This document shows, piece by piece, positions 63,167 through 64,000 of a DNA stretch of 64,000 nt. The DNA is from an uncultured SAR86 cluster bacterium (GTDB lineage: Bacteria; Pseudomonadota; Gammaproteobacteria; Magnimaribacterales; AG-339-G14). Location of the stretch: contig CACFWO010000001.1 in the NCBI GenBank assembly GCA_902570035.1, forward strand, positions 1-64,000, given 5' to 3'. The notes below the pieces were generated by a model, which ran no database searches, was not told where the DNA came from, and was given only the letters and a program-made list of their open reading frames with translations. Numbering within the stretch: the stretch's first letter is position 1; each line of letters opens with the position of its first letter. The position numbers and the translations under genes were made by a program.

Positions 63167-63187
63167 GGCGGGTCTATTAAACCCGCC
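63167..63187. repeat. GC-rich hairpin GGCGGGT-N7-ACCCGCC
   Basis: A perfect 7-bp GC-rich stem in very AT-rich DNA between the photolyase gene and the end of the saccharopine-dehydrogenase-like gene. It is not followed by a T-run on either strand, so it is not a normal intrinsic terminator. It may be a regulatory structure for the small ORF after it. Confidence 0.55.
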
Positions 63188-63192
63188 ATGTT

Positions 63193-63231
63193 CAGGTAAT
63201 AGGAGAGATTATGGGGGAGAAAGATTACCTG
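63193..63231 (+). promoter_or_regulatory. Inverted repeat CAGGTAAT/ATTACCTG enclosing a ribosome site
   Basis: CAGGTAAT (63193-63200) and its exact complement ATTACCTG (63224-63231) flank a 23-nt loop holding AGGAG and an ATG. Pairing would place the translation start of the small ORF in a hairpin loop. Confidence 0.45.
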
Positions 63232-63267
63232 TACGAATGCATTCTATATAAAAAAAAGAAAGGATGA
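63211..63267 (+). CDS. Possible 18-aa small ORF
   Basis: ATG preceded by AGGAG with five-base spacing, one of the best ribosome sites in the window, opens an 18-codon frame (MGEKDYLYECILYKKKKG) ending TGA. The product would be short, with a basic tail. It is not a known leader peptide to me. It lies between two hairpins and points towards the convergent 3' end of the saccharopine-dehydrogenase-like gene. Confidence 0.35.
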   Translation: MGEKDYLYECILYKKKKG

Positions 63268-63286
63268 AGTTATAAAGTGCTAATCT

Positions 63287-64000
63287 TTAGTTATAAATGA
63301 CTTCTTCAAATTTTATACCAGATTTGATTAATCTATCTAAAAGTGGATTGCCAAGCCCATAAGCTGAAGTTAAAACTCCTCCTACAACGAGTTCATCAGA
63401 AATTGCTAGTGTTATAGCAGACTCACAAACCATTTGGGCAGTCGCTTTATAACCTGGATCTCCATCTCCATAGATTTGGAAATATTTTATTTCACCATCT
63501 TCTGCTTCTACTTTAAATAATCCTTTGAACCAACCATTTTCTCTAGTTTCCTTATCCGGACCCTCGCCAGGCTTGGGTAAGAATCTCCTAACAATGTACC
63601 TTAAGGGTGTTGAGATTACTAAAAAAGCAAATATCAGTCCGAAACTAGCAAATCTTGCTGATCTTTTTGAAGGATAACTTCCAAGCTCTTTGAAGATGAA
63701 ATCAGAACCATAACTTCTTTGATCAGCATCATATAAAGCTGAACTTCGTCTTACGACTCTCGTATTAGCAAAAGACATTAACCCAATTCCTGAATATGAA
63801 TCTGTATTTTCTATTTGTTTAATTTCAAAACCATCTTTACTTAATTTCCTTTGTTTTTCAGAAACGCTATTTTCTGGGTTTAAAAGAAAAGGATCTCTTT
63901 TTTCTTTTGGAAGAGGTCCAATAGTAAACATTGTTTCGGTTGTACCGCCACTTACTCCTCCTTGACCTGAATGATAAACAGTGACCTTTTTAATGGGCTT
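63287..64000 (-). CDS. Saccharopine dehydrogenase-like oxidoreductase, 5' end beyond window
   Basis: The frame is open to the window edge (237 codons visible, including the stop). The part before the ATG at 63931 encodes YHSGQGGVSGGTTETM, which matches the mid-region of saccharopine-dehydrogenase-like/trans-acting enoyl reductase proteins, so the ATG is internal and the N-terminal Rossmann half lies outside. A hydrophobic segment near FASFGLIFAFLVISTPLRYI and the C-terminal DGDPGYKATAQMVCESAITLA are also typical. The family includes lipid-modifying reductases. Confidence 0.85.
   Translation of the reverse strand, partial: KPIKKVTVYHSGQGGVSGGTTETMFTIGPLPKEKRDPFLLNPENSVSEKQRKLSKDGFEIKQIENTDSYSGIGLMSFANTRVVRRSSALYDADQRSYGSDFIFKELGSYPSKRSARFASFGLIFAFLVISTPLRYIVRRFLPKPGEGPDKETRENGWFKGLFKVEAEDGEIKYFQIYGDGDPGYKATAQMVCESAITLAISDELVVGGVLTSAYGLGNPLLDRLIKSGIKFEEVIYN

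Overview
The window is an AT-rich, very compact bacterial segment with about 60 protein genes. No tRNA or rRNA gene, CRISPR array or insertion sequence was seen. Family content (TruA, LeuBCD/Asd, CysB, LexA, NadK, YjbE/F/H, YihG-type acyltransferase, Prc, PhhB) and the order aroC-leuC-leuD-leuB-asd-(FimV tail)-truA point to a gammaproteobacterium. Compactness, low GC and many acyl-CoA enzymes suggest a streamlined marine heterotroph such as the SAR86 group; this placement is inference.

Layout. 0-5.7 kb: overlapping minus-strand operon for chorismate, leucine and aspartate-semialdehyde synthesis, ending in truA (cut by the window edge). Asd carries a C-terminal tail resembling the end of FimV, whose gene normally lies here. 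5.8-11.4 kb: a HAD phosphatase, then the minus-strand run cysB-thrH-prpB-prpC-prpD (2-methylcitrate cycle). 11.5-15.7 kb: lexA with a perfect SOS box touching its start codon, topA, pyrD. 15.8-23.2 kb: a yjbE/gfcA-like Ser/Thr repeat protein convergent to a yhhQ-nadK-SLBB exporter-yjbH-yjbF operon. 23.2-29.7 kb: plus-strand run of two acyl-CoA dehydrogenases, mazG, yihG-like acyltransferase, prc, xthA. 29.7-47.6 kb: lipid, CoA and amine catabolism (CoA-transferase, carboxyltransferase, amidase, enoyl-CoA hydratases, copper amine oxidase, SDR, FAD monooxygenase, OYE) with small partner proteins. 47.6-53.5 kb: TPR lipoprotein and guaBA, with a roughly 1.2-kb insertion at the guaA 3' end that carries an HNH endonuclease and is bounded by 17-bp direct repeats. 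53.6-64 kb: MFS transporter, phhB, class II fumarase/aspartase, aldolase, a WecA-type transferase with an extra extracytoplasmic domain, PAP2 phosphatase, acyl-CoA dehydrogenase, thioesterase, photolyase, a possible 18-aa ORF and a truncated saccharopine-dehydrogenase-like gene.

Most notable points: (i) the guaA-tail mini-island with a modification-dependent-style HNH nuclease; (ii) the Asd-FimV fusion; (iii) two genes (yjbH, yihG-like) that appear to start with ATT; (iv) five promoters whose -10 box lies 6-8 nt from the start codon with no Shine-Dalgarno, implying leaderless mRNAs; (v) convergent genes that nearly always overlap or abut, with one clear intrinsic terminator in the window. No gene-free stretch exceeds 300 bases. 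The largest, 45501-45775, shows nothing recognisable.
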